Shown: in pieces, positions 51,737-60,786 of the stretch
How the letters are laid out: each line of letters begins with the position of its first letter
Position numbering within the stretch: position 1 is the first letter of the stretch
Origin: Megasphaera sp.
Lineage (GTDB): Bacteria; Bacillota; Negativicutes; Veillonellales; Megasphaeraceae
Length of the DNA: 64,000 nucleotides
Direction: 5' to 3'
Assembly: GCA_022641375.1 (NCBI GenBank)
Contig: JALCDF010000001.1
Span: 53,125 to 117,124, forward strand
The notes under the pieces: model-generated
Told to the model about the DNA's origin: nothing
Seen by the model: the letters and a program-made list of their open reading frames with translations, nothing else
The model's database searches: none
Translations under genes and position numbers: made by a program

Positions 51737-52600
51737 TTACCGTTTCAGGATATCCATCGTACTTTCATACGCGTCATATAACGCATCCCGTGCCGGACAT
51801 ACTGTTTCCGCCAGGGATTTCCCTGCATTCACAGCAATCGAGGCCGCCGGATCGTACGGCACATAACCGACAACCGGTATCCCTCTATCTATACAAAATT
51901 CTTTTATCTTCGCCGTCTGCTCCGGGCAAACATCAAACTTATTGATACACACCGCCGCTTTCGTCTGAAAACTTTCGGTCGTCTTCAAAATCCTGGCCAA
52001 ATCGCTCAGCCCGGAAAGAGAGGGCTCGGTCACAATCAGCACCAAATCCATTCCGCTGATAGATGCAATGACCGGGCAGCCGATGCCAGGAGAGCCATCG
52101 ACAATGACCAGTTCAGCTTTTTGAGCATATTGGAACAAATTGGCCTTGACTGCACTAACTAATTTCCCTGAATTGCCACGCCCCATTTTTAACGTTGCCG
52201 TAGAAAATATTTTATCTCCTGTATACAGCGTTAACGTTCCGGCAACATCATCACTTAATTCCACTGCCTGCTGCGGGCATATGGCTTCACAAACGCTGCA
52301 GCCTTCACAAGCATATTCATCTATCGTATACATCCCGTTTGTTTTATGAATGGCATCAAACCGGCAATATGCTTCGCAACGGCCGCAGCCAATGCATGTT
52401 TCTGTCTGGATAACCGCTTTCTGTGATCCATAATATGCAGTTTCTTCGGGAACTGCATCCATCTTGGCAATTAAATGCAGATTGGGAGCATCGACATCAC
52501 AATCCGCAAATGCCCGGGCTTGGGAAAACCAGATAAAAGCAGCACTGATTGTTGTCTTCCCGGTCCCGCCTTTACCACTCAACACAAGGAGTTTCTTCAT
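51737..52600 (-). CDS. MinD/Mrp-superfamily ATPase with inserted ferredoxin domain
   Basis: MKKLLVLSGKGGTGKTTISAAF; two CxxCxxxC 4Fe-4S motifs. Confidence 0.9.
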   Translation of the reverse strand: MKKLLVLSGKGGTGKTTISAAFIWFSQARAFADCDVDAPNLHLIAKMDAVPEETAYYGSQKAVIQTETCIGCGRCEAYCRFDAIHKTNGMYTIDEYACEGCSVCEAICPQQAVELSDDVAGTLTLYTGDKIFSTATLKMGRGNSGKLVSAVKANLFQYAQKAELVIVDGSPGIGCPVIASISGMDLVLIVTEPSLSGLSDLARILKTTESFQTKAAVCINKFDVCPEQTAKIKEFCIDRGIPVVGYVPYDPAASIAVNAGKSLAETVCPARDALYDAYESTMDILKR

Positions 52601-53436
52601 CGTGCCGCCTCCTTTTGTATACGGATCAGTAAATCTCGAAATTGGCGGCCCCATTGGGAATCTTCCTCAGAAACAAGCTTACCGGCAGCAATACATCGTG
52701 CCAGTTGTGGCTGATATGGAATGTGCATCAATACAGGAATTCTTTCCGCAGCACAAAACGATTCTAAGGGAAAATACGGTTCATCTTCCTTATTCACTAC
52801 GACAAAACAAGGCTTCTGCAACATTTTCACTAATTCATATACCATTTTGAAATTGTGGAATCCAAAGGCCGTAGGTTCCGCTACAAGGATACAGCAATCG
52901 GCTGCCATGACACTTTCCATGACCGGGCAGCCGCTGCCGGGAGGACAATCGATGATGGTCTGGTTCCCCAGGGAAAGTCCTCGTTGCAGCGCTGCTTTAA
53001 TCACCGGCACCGCTGAAGCTTCACCGGGATCCAGGATTCCTGTAACAACCGTAACATCATGATACTGCCCCTGCTCTACTACTCCTACCGGACGCGGTAC
53101 TTCGGTGATGGCTTTTTCCGTACATACCAGCATGCAGCCGCCGCAGGAATGACATACTTCGGAAAACAGGACCGGATGTTTTTTTATAAATACCAACGCA
53201 TTAAAATGACAAAAATCCACACATTTCCTGCAGCCGCTGCATTTTCCCAAATCAAACCGGGGCACTGGCACTACTGCTTCACTACAGGAACATTCACCGG
53301 GAGATAAAAAAATTCTTCCGTTGGGCTCTTCTACGTCGCAGTCAATATACACCGATTTCCCCATGACTGCTGCCAGATTGACCGAAATAAAAGTCTTACC
53401 TGTTCCCCCCTTGCCACTCAACACAGCTATTTTCAT
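52597..53436 (-). CDS. MinD/Mrp-superfamily ATPase with inserted ferredoxin domain (paralog)
   Basis: MKIAVLSGKGGTGKTFISVNLAAV; CSGCRKCVDFCHF, CHSCGGCMLVC. Confidence 0.9.
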   Translation of the reverse strand: MKIAVLSGKGGTGKTFISVNLAAVMGKSVYIDCDVEEPNGRIFLSPGECSCSEAVVPVPRFDLGKCSGCRKCVDFCHFNALVFIKKHPVLFSEVCHSCGGCMLVCTEKAITEVPRPVGVVEQGQYHDVTVVTGILDPGEASAVPVIKAALQRGLSLGNQTIIDCPPGSGCPVMESVMAADCCILVAEPTAFGFHNFKMVYELVKMLQKPCFVVVNKEDEPYFPLESFCAAERIPVLMHIPYQPQLARCIAAGKLVSEEDSQWGRQFRDLLIRIQKEAAR

Positions 53437-53789
53437 GGCTGGCCATGAAAGCCCGCATGGAAATGCGTCAGTTTTTTCAGCTTTCCCTCTGTCAGACTGC
53501 GAAGATTCTCCCGAACATCGGTACCATCCGCCTGATAGATGGCAATATCCGCCATTTGCAGGACCGTTGCCGCATTTTCACCGCAACGTACAGTAATCAG
53601 TGCGGCCGCACCCCGGTCAACTACCAGTTGAGCCGACTTGGGGCCTGCCCCTCCCTGTGCCTCAGCAGCAGGATTTTTTACGGTTTCAGTCGTCCCGTCT
53701 TCGGTATGACAGAACATAAAATACGGAGCTCTGCCAAAAGAAACGCATACTGCTTTTTTTGTATCGTCTACGGGAATTGCAATAATCAT
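53433..53789 (-). CDS. NifB/NifX-type protein
   Basis: 118 aa; MIIAIPVDDTKKAVCVSFGRAPYFMF. Confidence 0.88.
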   Translation of the reverse strand: MIIAIPVDDTKKAVCVSFGRAPYFMFCHTEDGTTETVKNPAAEAQGGAGPKSAQLVVDRGAAALITVRCGENAATVLQMADIAIYQADGTDVRENLRSLTEGKLKKLTHFHAGFHGQP

Positions 53790-53816
53790 GTCTCGTCCTC
53801 CTTTGCTCTTGGTTTA

Positions 53817-53865
53817 TGACATATGACATTTATATTTATTATAACTTATTTTTGTCATATGTCAA
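53817..53865 (-). promoter_or_regulatory. consensus sigma-A promoter flanked by 12-bp inverted-repeat operator
   Basis: Minus strand TTGACA-16 nt-TATAAT; TGACATATGACA (53817-53828) and TGTCATATGTCA (53853-53864). Confidence 0.8.
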
Positions 53866-53917
53866 TAATAAGTACGAAAATGATACGGCAGGACCATTGC
53901 CCCAACCATCTCCACAC

Positions 53918-53956
53918 AAAAAAAAGAACTGATTCTTTTTAAATCAGTTCTTTTCA
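53918..53956 (-). terminator. terminator-like hairpin between divergent genes
   Basis: AAAAGAACTGATT...AATCAGTTCTTTT, followed by T-run on minus strand. Confidence 0.75.
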
Positions 53957-54118
53957 TTCATATGGATCTATTCCTATAAATTTTTACTTAATTATGAATA
54001 TATTAGGTATATTTTCTTCTTTTTTTTGAGAACGAACGATATAACACTTTTCTCTTGCGTTATGGTTTGAAGTATGTTATAAAGATAACAACTTTAATAC
54101 GAAAAAGGAGTCCTTCCT

Positions 54119-54988
54119 ATGCCCCAATCAGAAGAAACAAAAGCCAAACTTGCCTTATTATCTGCCATGCTGATTTTTGGTACTATCGGCATTTTTGTCC
54201 GGTACATCCCGCTTCCGTCCAGCATCATCGCATTAGCCCGGAGCTCTGTCGCTACCATATTCCTGTTCATTTTGCTGGCAGTACGTCACCAGCCGATATG
54301 TTTTTCTGCTATACGGCAAAACATGTGTTGTCTGTTTGCCTCCGGGTTGATGCTGGGGTTGAATTGGATCCTTTTGTTTGAAGCGTACCGTTATACGACA
54401 GTCGCTGTCGCAACCGTCTGCTATTATATGGCCCCCAGCATTGTCATGATTGCCGCACCCTTTATACTACACGAACGGCTGACTCTTCGTAAGGGAATCT
54501 GTGTCATCACCGCTCTGGCCGGCATCATTCTCATTTCCGGCGTCGGGCAAAACAGCGGCACTGGCGACCTGACAGGCATCCTCTGCGGGCTCGGTGCCGC
54601 CTGTTTCTACGCCGGCATCATCCTCCTCAACAAAAAGTTATCGGGTCTCACTGCCTATGACCGTACTATCGTCCAGCTCGGTATCGCCGCTATATTGCTT
54701 ATACCCTATACCCTTTGTACCGAGGACTTCACCGCACTGGCAATAGCCCCCATCGTTTTGATACTGCTGGCAGTAATCGGCATCGTCCATACCGGCATCG
54801 CGTATGTCCTCTACTTTGGGTCTATCCCCTATCTGAAAGCCCAGACTGTCGCTATTTTCAGCTATACCGATCCGATTTTTGCCATTTTATTATCGGCCTT
54901 GTTCCTTCAGGAACCACTCGGGCTGATTAGTATTTGCGGTGCCGTACTCGTGCTGGGATCCACTTTCATCAGTGAAATCAAATCATGA
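54119..54988 (+). CDS. EamA/DMT family transporter
   Basis: 289 aa, 10-TM EamA pattern. Confidence 0.92.
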   Translation: MPQSEETKAKLALLSAMLIFGTIGIFVRYIPLPSSIIALARSSVATIFLFILLAVRHQPICFSAIRQNMCCLFASGLMLGLNWILLFEAYRYTTVAVATVCYYMAPSIVMIAAPFILHERLTLRKGICVITALAGIILISGVGQNSGTGDLTGILCGLGAACFYAGIILLNKKLSGLTAYDRTIVQLGIAAILLIPYTLCTEDFTALAIAPIVLILLAVIGIVHTGIAYVLYFGSIPYLKAQTVAIFSYTDPIFAILLSALFLQEPLGLISICGAVLVLGSTFISEIKS

Positions 54989-56476
54989 TTTCCTCTCGTG
55001 ATTTCTTTGGTCTCCCAGAGTATGCTGTTCCGTTACAGCCCGGACTGTAATCGCCTTGGGATTGGCAGGACAATAATATTGACAAGCACCGCAGCCGATA
55101 CACAAATCGTGATGAACGACAGGCAGGAGTTTGTCTCCTTGTTCTTTCATCGTAATCGCTCCCTGGGGACAATGGCGGGCACAATTGCCGCATTCTACCC
55201 CCTGTTCATTAATGATGCAATGAAACGCATAATAGACGGCTTTGCCGATTACCAGCTTTTGTTTATCCTGAACGGTAAGGGGATGAATCGCACCACTGGG
55301 ACAGGCCTGACTGCAAAAATTACAATTATAGGCACAATAGCCTTTGGAAAAGTCCAAATGAGGCTGGAAAATCCCGTTCATTCCATATTCTTTTATCGCC
55401 GGCATCAGGACACCGCTGGGACACCGGTCGCTGCAAAGCTGACAGGCCGTGCAATGCTGCGTAAACTGATCATAGGATAACGCTCCCGGCGGCATGATAG
55501 TTCCTTTACCTTTGCCCCATGGAAGCACGGGCAGGCTGCCTCTGGTAACAGCCGCCAGTACCGCGCCGGCAGCAAGACCACAGCGGATAAGGGCATCGCG
55601 CCGGCTCAGTAAAGGAACCGCCGGAGTCTTCTCGTTTTCGGTAATCCTGCCAGGAATAGTTTTCCTGATAAATCGTATCGCCCCGTGTGGACAAGCCGCC
55701 ACGCAGTCAAAGCAATCGATACAGCGGCTGTATTCCACCCGATGATTTTTTACATCAATACAGGAAGAACGACATATTTTTTCACAAATCCCACAGGAAA
55801 CACACTGATCTGCAGCAAACACCGGCCCATAAAGATTATACCGGCTCACGGTTCCCAATATAGTCCCTACCGGACAAATCGTCTGACAATACAGGCGGCC
55901 GTATTTCCATGCCAAAAACGTGATAATCAGGAAGGTAATCCCTGACACTACCAGTATTTCAGTTCCTTTGTAGATTATATCTTCGCTTTCCCAAAGAAAG
56001 CCTCCCTGATTCATGCTAAAAGCGGCTATCCCGTTGAAACCATATTGATAGAAGGGTGTAATGATCTGGCCCATCGTACGGCCAAAAATACTGTAAGGAT
56101 CCAATACAATCGGAACCAGTGTCAACCCGGCAAAAAAAGCCAACGCCGTTACTCCCAAAACAACATACCGCAAGACTGCTTTTTCCGGACGGTACGCAAA
56201 GCGATACCGTTTTTTCTTGCGCCACCGGCTCAGCCATAGGATGATATCCTGCCAAATACCTAGCGGACAAATGACCGAACAATAGATACGTCCAAAGAAA
56301 AATGTCAATATCAGTATTCCCAGGATAACGAGTCCATGAGCAGCCAATACTGCCGGCAAAAACTGTAACTGCGGTACGAATGCCCGGATTATCCCCAGAA
56401 ATGCCAGCATCACCAACATAAAAAATATCCCTGCTAAGATAATACGACCCCGTTGCAATGCTTTTCCATTCATCAT
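54983..56476 (-). CDS. NapH-like polytopic 4Fe-4S membrane protein fused to NapG-like ferredoxin module
   Basis: 497 aa; GRIYCSVICPLG and GRLYCQTICPVG NapH motifs, multiple CxxCxxxCP clusters, internal SRRDALIRCGLAAGAVLAA. Confidence 0.88.
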   Translation of the reverse strand: MMNGKALQRGRIILAGIFFMLVMLAFLGIIRAFVPQLQFLPAVLAAHGLVILGILILTFFFGRIYCSVICPLGIWQDIILWLSRWRKKKRYRFAYRPEKAVLRYVVLGVTALAFFAGLTLVPIVLDPYSIFGRTMGQIITPFYQYGFNGIAAFSMNQGGFLWESEDIIYKGTEILVVSGITFLIITFLAWKYGRLYCQTICPVGTILGTVSRYNLYGPVFAADQCVSCGICEKICRSSCIDVKNHRVEYSRCIDCFDCVAACPHGAIRFIRKTIPGRITENEKTPAVPLLSRRDALIRCGLAAGAVLAAVTRGSLPVLPWGKGKGTIMPPGALSYDQFTQHCTACQLCSDRCPSGVLMPAIKEYGMNGIFQPHLDFSKGYCAYNCNFCSQACPSGAIHPLTVQDKQKLVIGKAVYYAFHCIINEQGVECGNCARHCPQGAITMKEQGDKLLPVVHHDLCIGCGACQYYCPANPKAITVRAVTEQHTLGDQRNHERKS

Positions 56477-57843
56477 ATGACGACCTTTCCTGTGTCAGCC
56501 GCTGTTTTCCGGACCATGGCATCGATTTTCCTGATTTCCTGCGGTATGGCAATATGCTGCGGGCAGCGGGACAGACACGTATTGCAGCCTATGCAATGAC
56601 CCGCCCTGCCGGCACGCCTGACTTCGTTTTTATAACGGATGATAAATTCTTTTTTATCTGTATCCGAAGCCGTATCTGTCGCAATGCCCAGCCGTACAGC
56701 CTGAGCATTGTAGACATGGAAGATTCTGGCAATATCGACCCCATAAGGACACGGGTCACAGTACCGGCAATACGTACAATGTACCTGCGCTGTTTCCGTT
56801 CCCTTTCCCATAGACCGGGCTAAGACCTGTTTTTCTCTGTCATCCAAAGGCTGGAAATCGGCCATGGTATGAATATTATCAATAACCTGTTCAATGGAAC
56901 TCATGCCGGATAACATCGTCACAATGCCGGGTAAAGATCCGACATACCGCAATGCCCAGGAGGCTTCACTATCATTTGGACGGGCCGCTTTTAAAATTTT
57001 CGAGGCTGACTCGGGAAGAATTGCCAGATTACCACCCTTGACCGGTTCCATCACAAAAATGGGAACCCCCTTTTCCATCGCTTTACGGTAAAGCGTTCCG
57101 GCCTGCCGGCTTCCTTCAGGCGCTTCACCCTCATCATTCCAATCAGCATAGTTGAGCTGGATCATTACACAATCCCAGGAAAATGTATCCATTAAATAAT
57201 TGAAGAACGGTACATCCCCATGAAAAGAAAATCCCAGGCAGCGGATACGCCCCGCGGCCTTTTCACTGCGTAAATAATCCAGGATGCCATCCTGGATATA
57301 CAGTTGTTCAAACTGTTCCCTGGTGGTCAGCGAGTGCAATAAATAATTATCGAAATATTCGACCTGGCACGCATCAAGCTGTCCCTGAAATATTTTCTTG
57401 GCCTGCTCCAGCCCGGTCAAAATCGGTGTCGGCATTTTATCACACAGATAGAAACTATCACGAGGATATTTTTTTAATATCTTGCCCATAAAGGCTTCTG
57501 ATTTTCCTTCATGGTAGAAATACGCTGTATCATAATAATTCACGCCGTGCCGATATGCATAATCGATCATTTTTCCGGCCAGCTCCTCATCGATTTCTTT
57601 ACCGCTTGCCGTCATTCTTGTCGGGAAGCGCATGCCGCCGAATCCCAACAGCGATAACTGCTGCCCATTAGACGGATACAACCTCGTCACGACAGTGTTC
57701 TCCTCACTGTTTTCTTGTTTCTCCACATCCCGATCCAGGAAATCAATGATTTTTGGGCGGTTCCATACGCCGATGCCCGCAACGGTTGCAATAGAGGCTC
57801 CCAGTATCCCTAACGCCTGACGGCGATTTATTTTTTTGCCCAT
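56473..57843 (-). CDS. Tat-signal aldo/keto reductase with C-terminal 4Fe-4S domain
   Basis: 456 aa; NRRQALGILGASIATVAGIG; AKR D-Y-K-H pattern; CTYCRYCDPCPYGV, CIGCNTCLSRCPQ. Confidence 0.9.
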   Translation of the reverse strand: MGKKINRRQALGILGASIATVAGIGVWNRPKIIDFLDRDVEKQENSEENTVVTRLYPSNGQQLSLLGFGGMRFPTRMTASGKEIDEELAGKMIDYAYRHGVNYYDTAYFYHEGKSEAFMGKILKKYPRDSFYLCDKMPTPILTGLEQAKKIFQGQLDACQVEYFDNYLLHSLTTREQFEQLYIQDGILDYLRSEKAAGRIRCLGFSFHGDVPFFNYLMDTFSWDCVMIQLNYADWNDEGEAPEGSRQAGTLYRKAMEKGVPIFVMEPVKGGNLAILPESASKILKAARPNDSEASWALRYVGSLPGIVTMLSGMSSIEQVIDNIHTMADFQPLDDREKQVLARSMGKGTETAQVHCTYCRYCDPCPYGVDIARIFHVYNAQAVRLGIATDTASDTDKKEFIIRYKNEVRRAGRAGHCIGCNTCLSRCPQHIAIPQEIRKIDAMVRKTAADTGKVVI

Positions 57844-57918
57844 GATTTTTCTCCCATAAAAATATATACTTCGATAGCATTCTTAATATACACCATGAAC
57901 CCCACTTTAAGTCAATGA

Positions 57919-57953
57919 AAAAACGGATTTTGCCTGATAGCAAAATCCGTTTT
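57919..57953 (-). terminator. terminator of hydrogenase gene
   Basis: AAAACGGATTTTG...CAAAATCCGTTTT. Confidence 0.88.
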
Positions 57954-57965
57954 ACATGTTATTAT

Positions 57966-59483
57966 TTATTCTTCAACGTTTTTCAATTCATCTGCATAGG
58001 GGCTGTCAACACACGATACGACAGGAGCTTCTTTGGCAAATTGTTTTACATGAGCTGTTTCCTGCATAATCGGTGCAATCGTACCGGCTCCGGCTACACA
58101 ACCACCCGGACAGGCCATGCCTTCCAAAAGATATCCATCGCGCTTACCCGCTCTGGCCATAAAAATCATCTTTTGGCATTCTTTCAACCCCGCTGCCTGC
58201 TCGATTTTAACTTCACGGTCGGGAGCAATGTGCTGCAACGCTTCGGCAACCGCACCGGCTACGCCGCCGCTGACAGCAAATCCACGACCCATAGCCGTAC
58301 CTTCATTCATATTATCGGCCGGGTCTGCTTCCAACGTCGCAAAATCAATACTTTTTGCATCAAACATTCCCTGTAATTCTTCAAAGGTCAACACGTAATC
58401 GACTTCCGAACGAACAGTCCTACGATTGGCTTCCAATTTTTTGGCTGCACACGGCCCGATGAAACAAATACGGACATCGGGATACTTATTTTTCACGACC
58501 CGGGCTGTAATGACCATCGGCGTCAGCGCCATGGAAATATTTTCCTTGAATTGCGGGAACGCTTTCTTTACCATCATCGACCATGCCGGGCAACAGGATG
58601 TGCCCATCCAGGGAATCTTTGCCGGGACTTCTTCTATAAAATCATGGGCTTCCTGAATCGTGCATAAATCAGCACCGATAGCTACTTCAACGACATCATC
58701 GAAACCCAGCATCCGCATAGCCGTCTTTAGCTTGGCCGGCGTCGCATCTTTACCAAACTGGCCCACAAAAGCCGGTGCCACACAGGCAACCACCTTGTGT
58801 TCTTTCATCGCCGAAATGACCTGGAGAATCTGACTCTTATCTGCAATTGCCGCAAACGGACAATTAACCAGACACATGCCGCAGGACACGCATTTATCAT
58901 AATTGATCTTAGCACAGCCATTTTCATCCGATTCAATGGCATCCATGCCACAGGCAGCCGCACAAGGCCGTTCAATATGTGAAATGGCCTGATACGGGCA
59001 CTGCTTGACACAACGGCCACATTTAATACATTTATCCTGATCGATGACACTATGTTGATTTTCATCGATCCAAATAGCATCTTTCGGACATACATTCATA
59101 CACGGATGCGAAATACATCCCTGACAATTGTCCGTAATACGAACCTGATTGGGCGGACAGGCATTGCAAGCAAACGTAACGACGTTAACCAACGGTTCTT
59201 CAAAAAAATTATTGTCCGCTTCAACGGCTTCCTTGATTCCGGCGCTGGCAGGAGCCCGGACATCAATGGGTTCTACCGGAAGACCACAAGCTAACCGTAC
59301 CCGTTCCTGGACAACCGCTCTTTCCAAAAAGATATCATGGCGATACGTTCCGCCTTTTCTTGAAACGAGCTTATAGGGGATCAAATCCACACGGGAGTAG
59401 TCCCCACCTTCATAAGCGATCTTCGCTACTTCCGTAAAGACATTGCGGCGAATATCGTCCACCACACTGTGAACACCTCTCAT
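57966..59483 (-). CDS. monomeric [FeFe] hydrogenase (group B-like)
   Basis: 505 aa; TSCCPAWSMMVKKAFPQ, IGPCAAKKLEA, EGMACPGGCVAGAG H-cluster motifs; N-terminal ferredoxin clusters. Confidence 0.9.
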   Translation of the reverse strand: MRGVHSVVDDIRRNVFTEVAKIAYEGGDYSRVDLIPYKLVSRKGGTYRHDIFLERAVVQERVRLACGLPVEPIDVRAPASAGIKEAVEADNNFFEEPLVNVVTFACNACPPNQVRITDNCQGCISHPCMNVCPKDAIWIDENQHSVIDQDKCIKCGRCVKQCPYQAISHIERPCAAACGMDAIESDENGCAKINYDKCVSCGMCLVNCPFAAIADKSQILQVISAMKEHKVVACVAPAFVGQFGKDATPAKLKTAMRMLGFDDVVEVAIGADLCTIQEAHDFIEEVPAKIPWMGTSCCPAWSMMVKKAFPQFKENISMALTPMVITARVVKNKYPDVRICFIGPCAAKKLEANRRTVRSEVDYVLTFEELQGMFDAKSIDFATLEADPADNMNEGTAMGRGFAVSGGVAGAVAEALQHIAPDREVKIEQAAGLKECQKMIFMARAGKRDGYLLEGMACPGGCVAGAGTIAPIMQETAHVKQFAKEAPVVSCVDSPYADELKNVEE

Positions 59484-59720
59484 ACTTAGTCACCTCATTA
59501 GAAAATAAAAAACAGAAAATTAAAATTTTATAACTGAATTCCATCTTTCCTAAGTATAAGGTAACCTTGCAAAATATGCAAGTAAATAAACGTTTTATGT
59601 CCCATGTGAAATTATGAATTTCCAAGGTATAATTCATAAAATATACCTCAGCAAAGACGCTTATCGACATCATTTCTTAAATTTTTTTTCCCTTTTCTTT
59701 AGTTCCACTATTTACACGAA

Positions 59721-59749
59721 AAAAACCGCTTGAAAATCAAGCGGTTTTA
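59721..59749 (-). terminator. terminator of alaS-ireB-ruvX-DUF1292 operon
   Basis: AAAACCGCTTGA/TCAAGCGGTTTT. Confidence 0.85.
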
Positions 59750-59761
59750 TCTGATATATAT

Positions 59762-60061
59762 CTAATTTTCTGTCTGTTCATCGTTTTCAGACATATGCTC
59801 ATACGCATGTGCAGCCGCTTCAAATTCTTCATCTGTCGGTGCTACATATACGACTTCGCCATTTTCTTCCGTATCGATACGGGCAATAATTGCTTCGGCA
59901 TCTGTATCTTCGTCCGCATCTTCCTCTTCTTCAGAAAACGGAACGAGAATTGCAAACGTCTTGTCATCAATGTCGAGGGTTGCGGCTTCAGCATAATATT
60001 CTTCCGAGCCGTCATCTCCGGTAATGGTAACTACCTGGACTTCTTCTAATTCTTCTGCCAT
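59762..60061 (-). CDS. DUF1292 domain protein
   Basis: 99 aa acidic; standard position after ruvX. Confidence 0.9.
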   Translation of the reverse strand: MAEELEEVQVVTITGDDGSEEYYAEAATLDIDDKTFAILVPFSEEEEDADEDTDAEAIIARIDTEENGEVVYVAPTDEEFEAAAHAYEHMSENDEQTEN

Positions 60062-60065
60062 TTGG

Positions 60066-60497
60066 TTAGTCTCCCTGTGCGTCTAAATAATTTTGTAAAA
60101 TAAGAATTGCTGCCATTTTATCGATATATTGTTTGCGCTTTTCACGGCGTACATTGCCTTCCATCAGAACTTTTTCTGCCATAACCGTCGTCAATCGTTC
60201 ATCCCAATAGACAAATTCCATGTCAGGCATTACCTTTTTCAGCTCATCGACAAAATGCTCGATTTTTTCCATATTATCGCTATAGTCACCATTCATATGA
60301 CGTGGTCTGCCTACTACGATACGATATACTTCTTTTTCCCGGATAATATCCCGGAGACGGGAAAAATCTTTTTTCTTCGATTGGCGTTGAATGGTTTCTA
60401 ACCCCTGGGCGGTGATATGCAGCGCATCACTGCAAGCCACCCCGATAGTTTTCGATCCGACATCCAATCCTAAAATGCGTATTCCTTTACAATCCAT
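60066..60497 (-). CDS. ruvX: Holliday junction resolvase RuvX/YqgF
   Basis: 143 aa; [17 protein letters not shown]. Confidence 0.95.
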   Translation of the reverse strand: MDCKGIRILGLDVGSKTIGVACSDALHITAQGLETIQRQSKKKDFSRLRDIIREKEVYRIVVGRPRHMNGDYSDNMEKIEHFVDELKKVMPDMEFVYWDERLTTVMAEKVLMEGNVRREKRKQYIDKMAAILILQNYLDAQGD

Positions 60498-60747
60498 GCT
60501 GTTTCACGTAAGAACGAACTAATTCTTCAATGAGTTCATCCCGTTCAATACGGCGAATATTGCCGCGAGCATTATTATGACTTGTAATATACGTTGGATC
60601 GCCCGAAAGAAGATATCCTACAATCTGATTCACAGGATTATAGCCCTTTTCTTCCAATGCCTGGTATACTTCCTTCAAAATCATAGATGCTACGCTTTGT
60701 TCTTCATTTCTGTTTTTCACAATCATCGTTTCATCACTTACTGCCAT
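60487..60747 (-). CDS. IreB family regulatory phosphoprotein (DUF965)
   Basis: 86 aa; [28 protein letters not shown]. Confidence 0.95.
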   Translation of the reverse strand: MAVSDETMIVKNRNEEQSVASMILKEVYQALEEKGYNPVNQIVGYLLSGDPTYITSHNNARGNIRRIERDELIEELVRSYVKQHGL

Positions 60748-60786
60748 ATAATCACATCCTTTATCGATAGATATTCTTGCTTTTTA

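Noticed and set aside
57966-59483. hydrogenase as a new enzyme type
   Set aside because: TSCCPAW / IGPCAAKK / EGMACPGGC motifs fit a known group of monomeric [FeFe] hydrogenases
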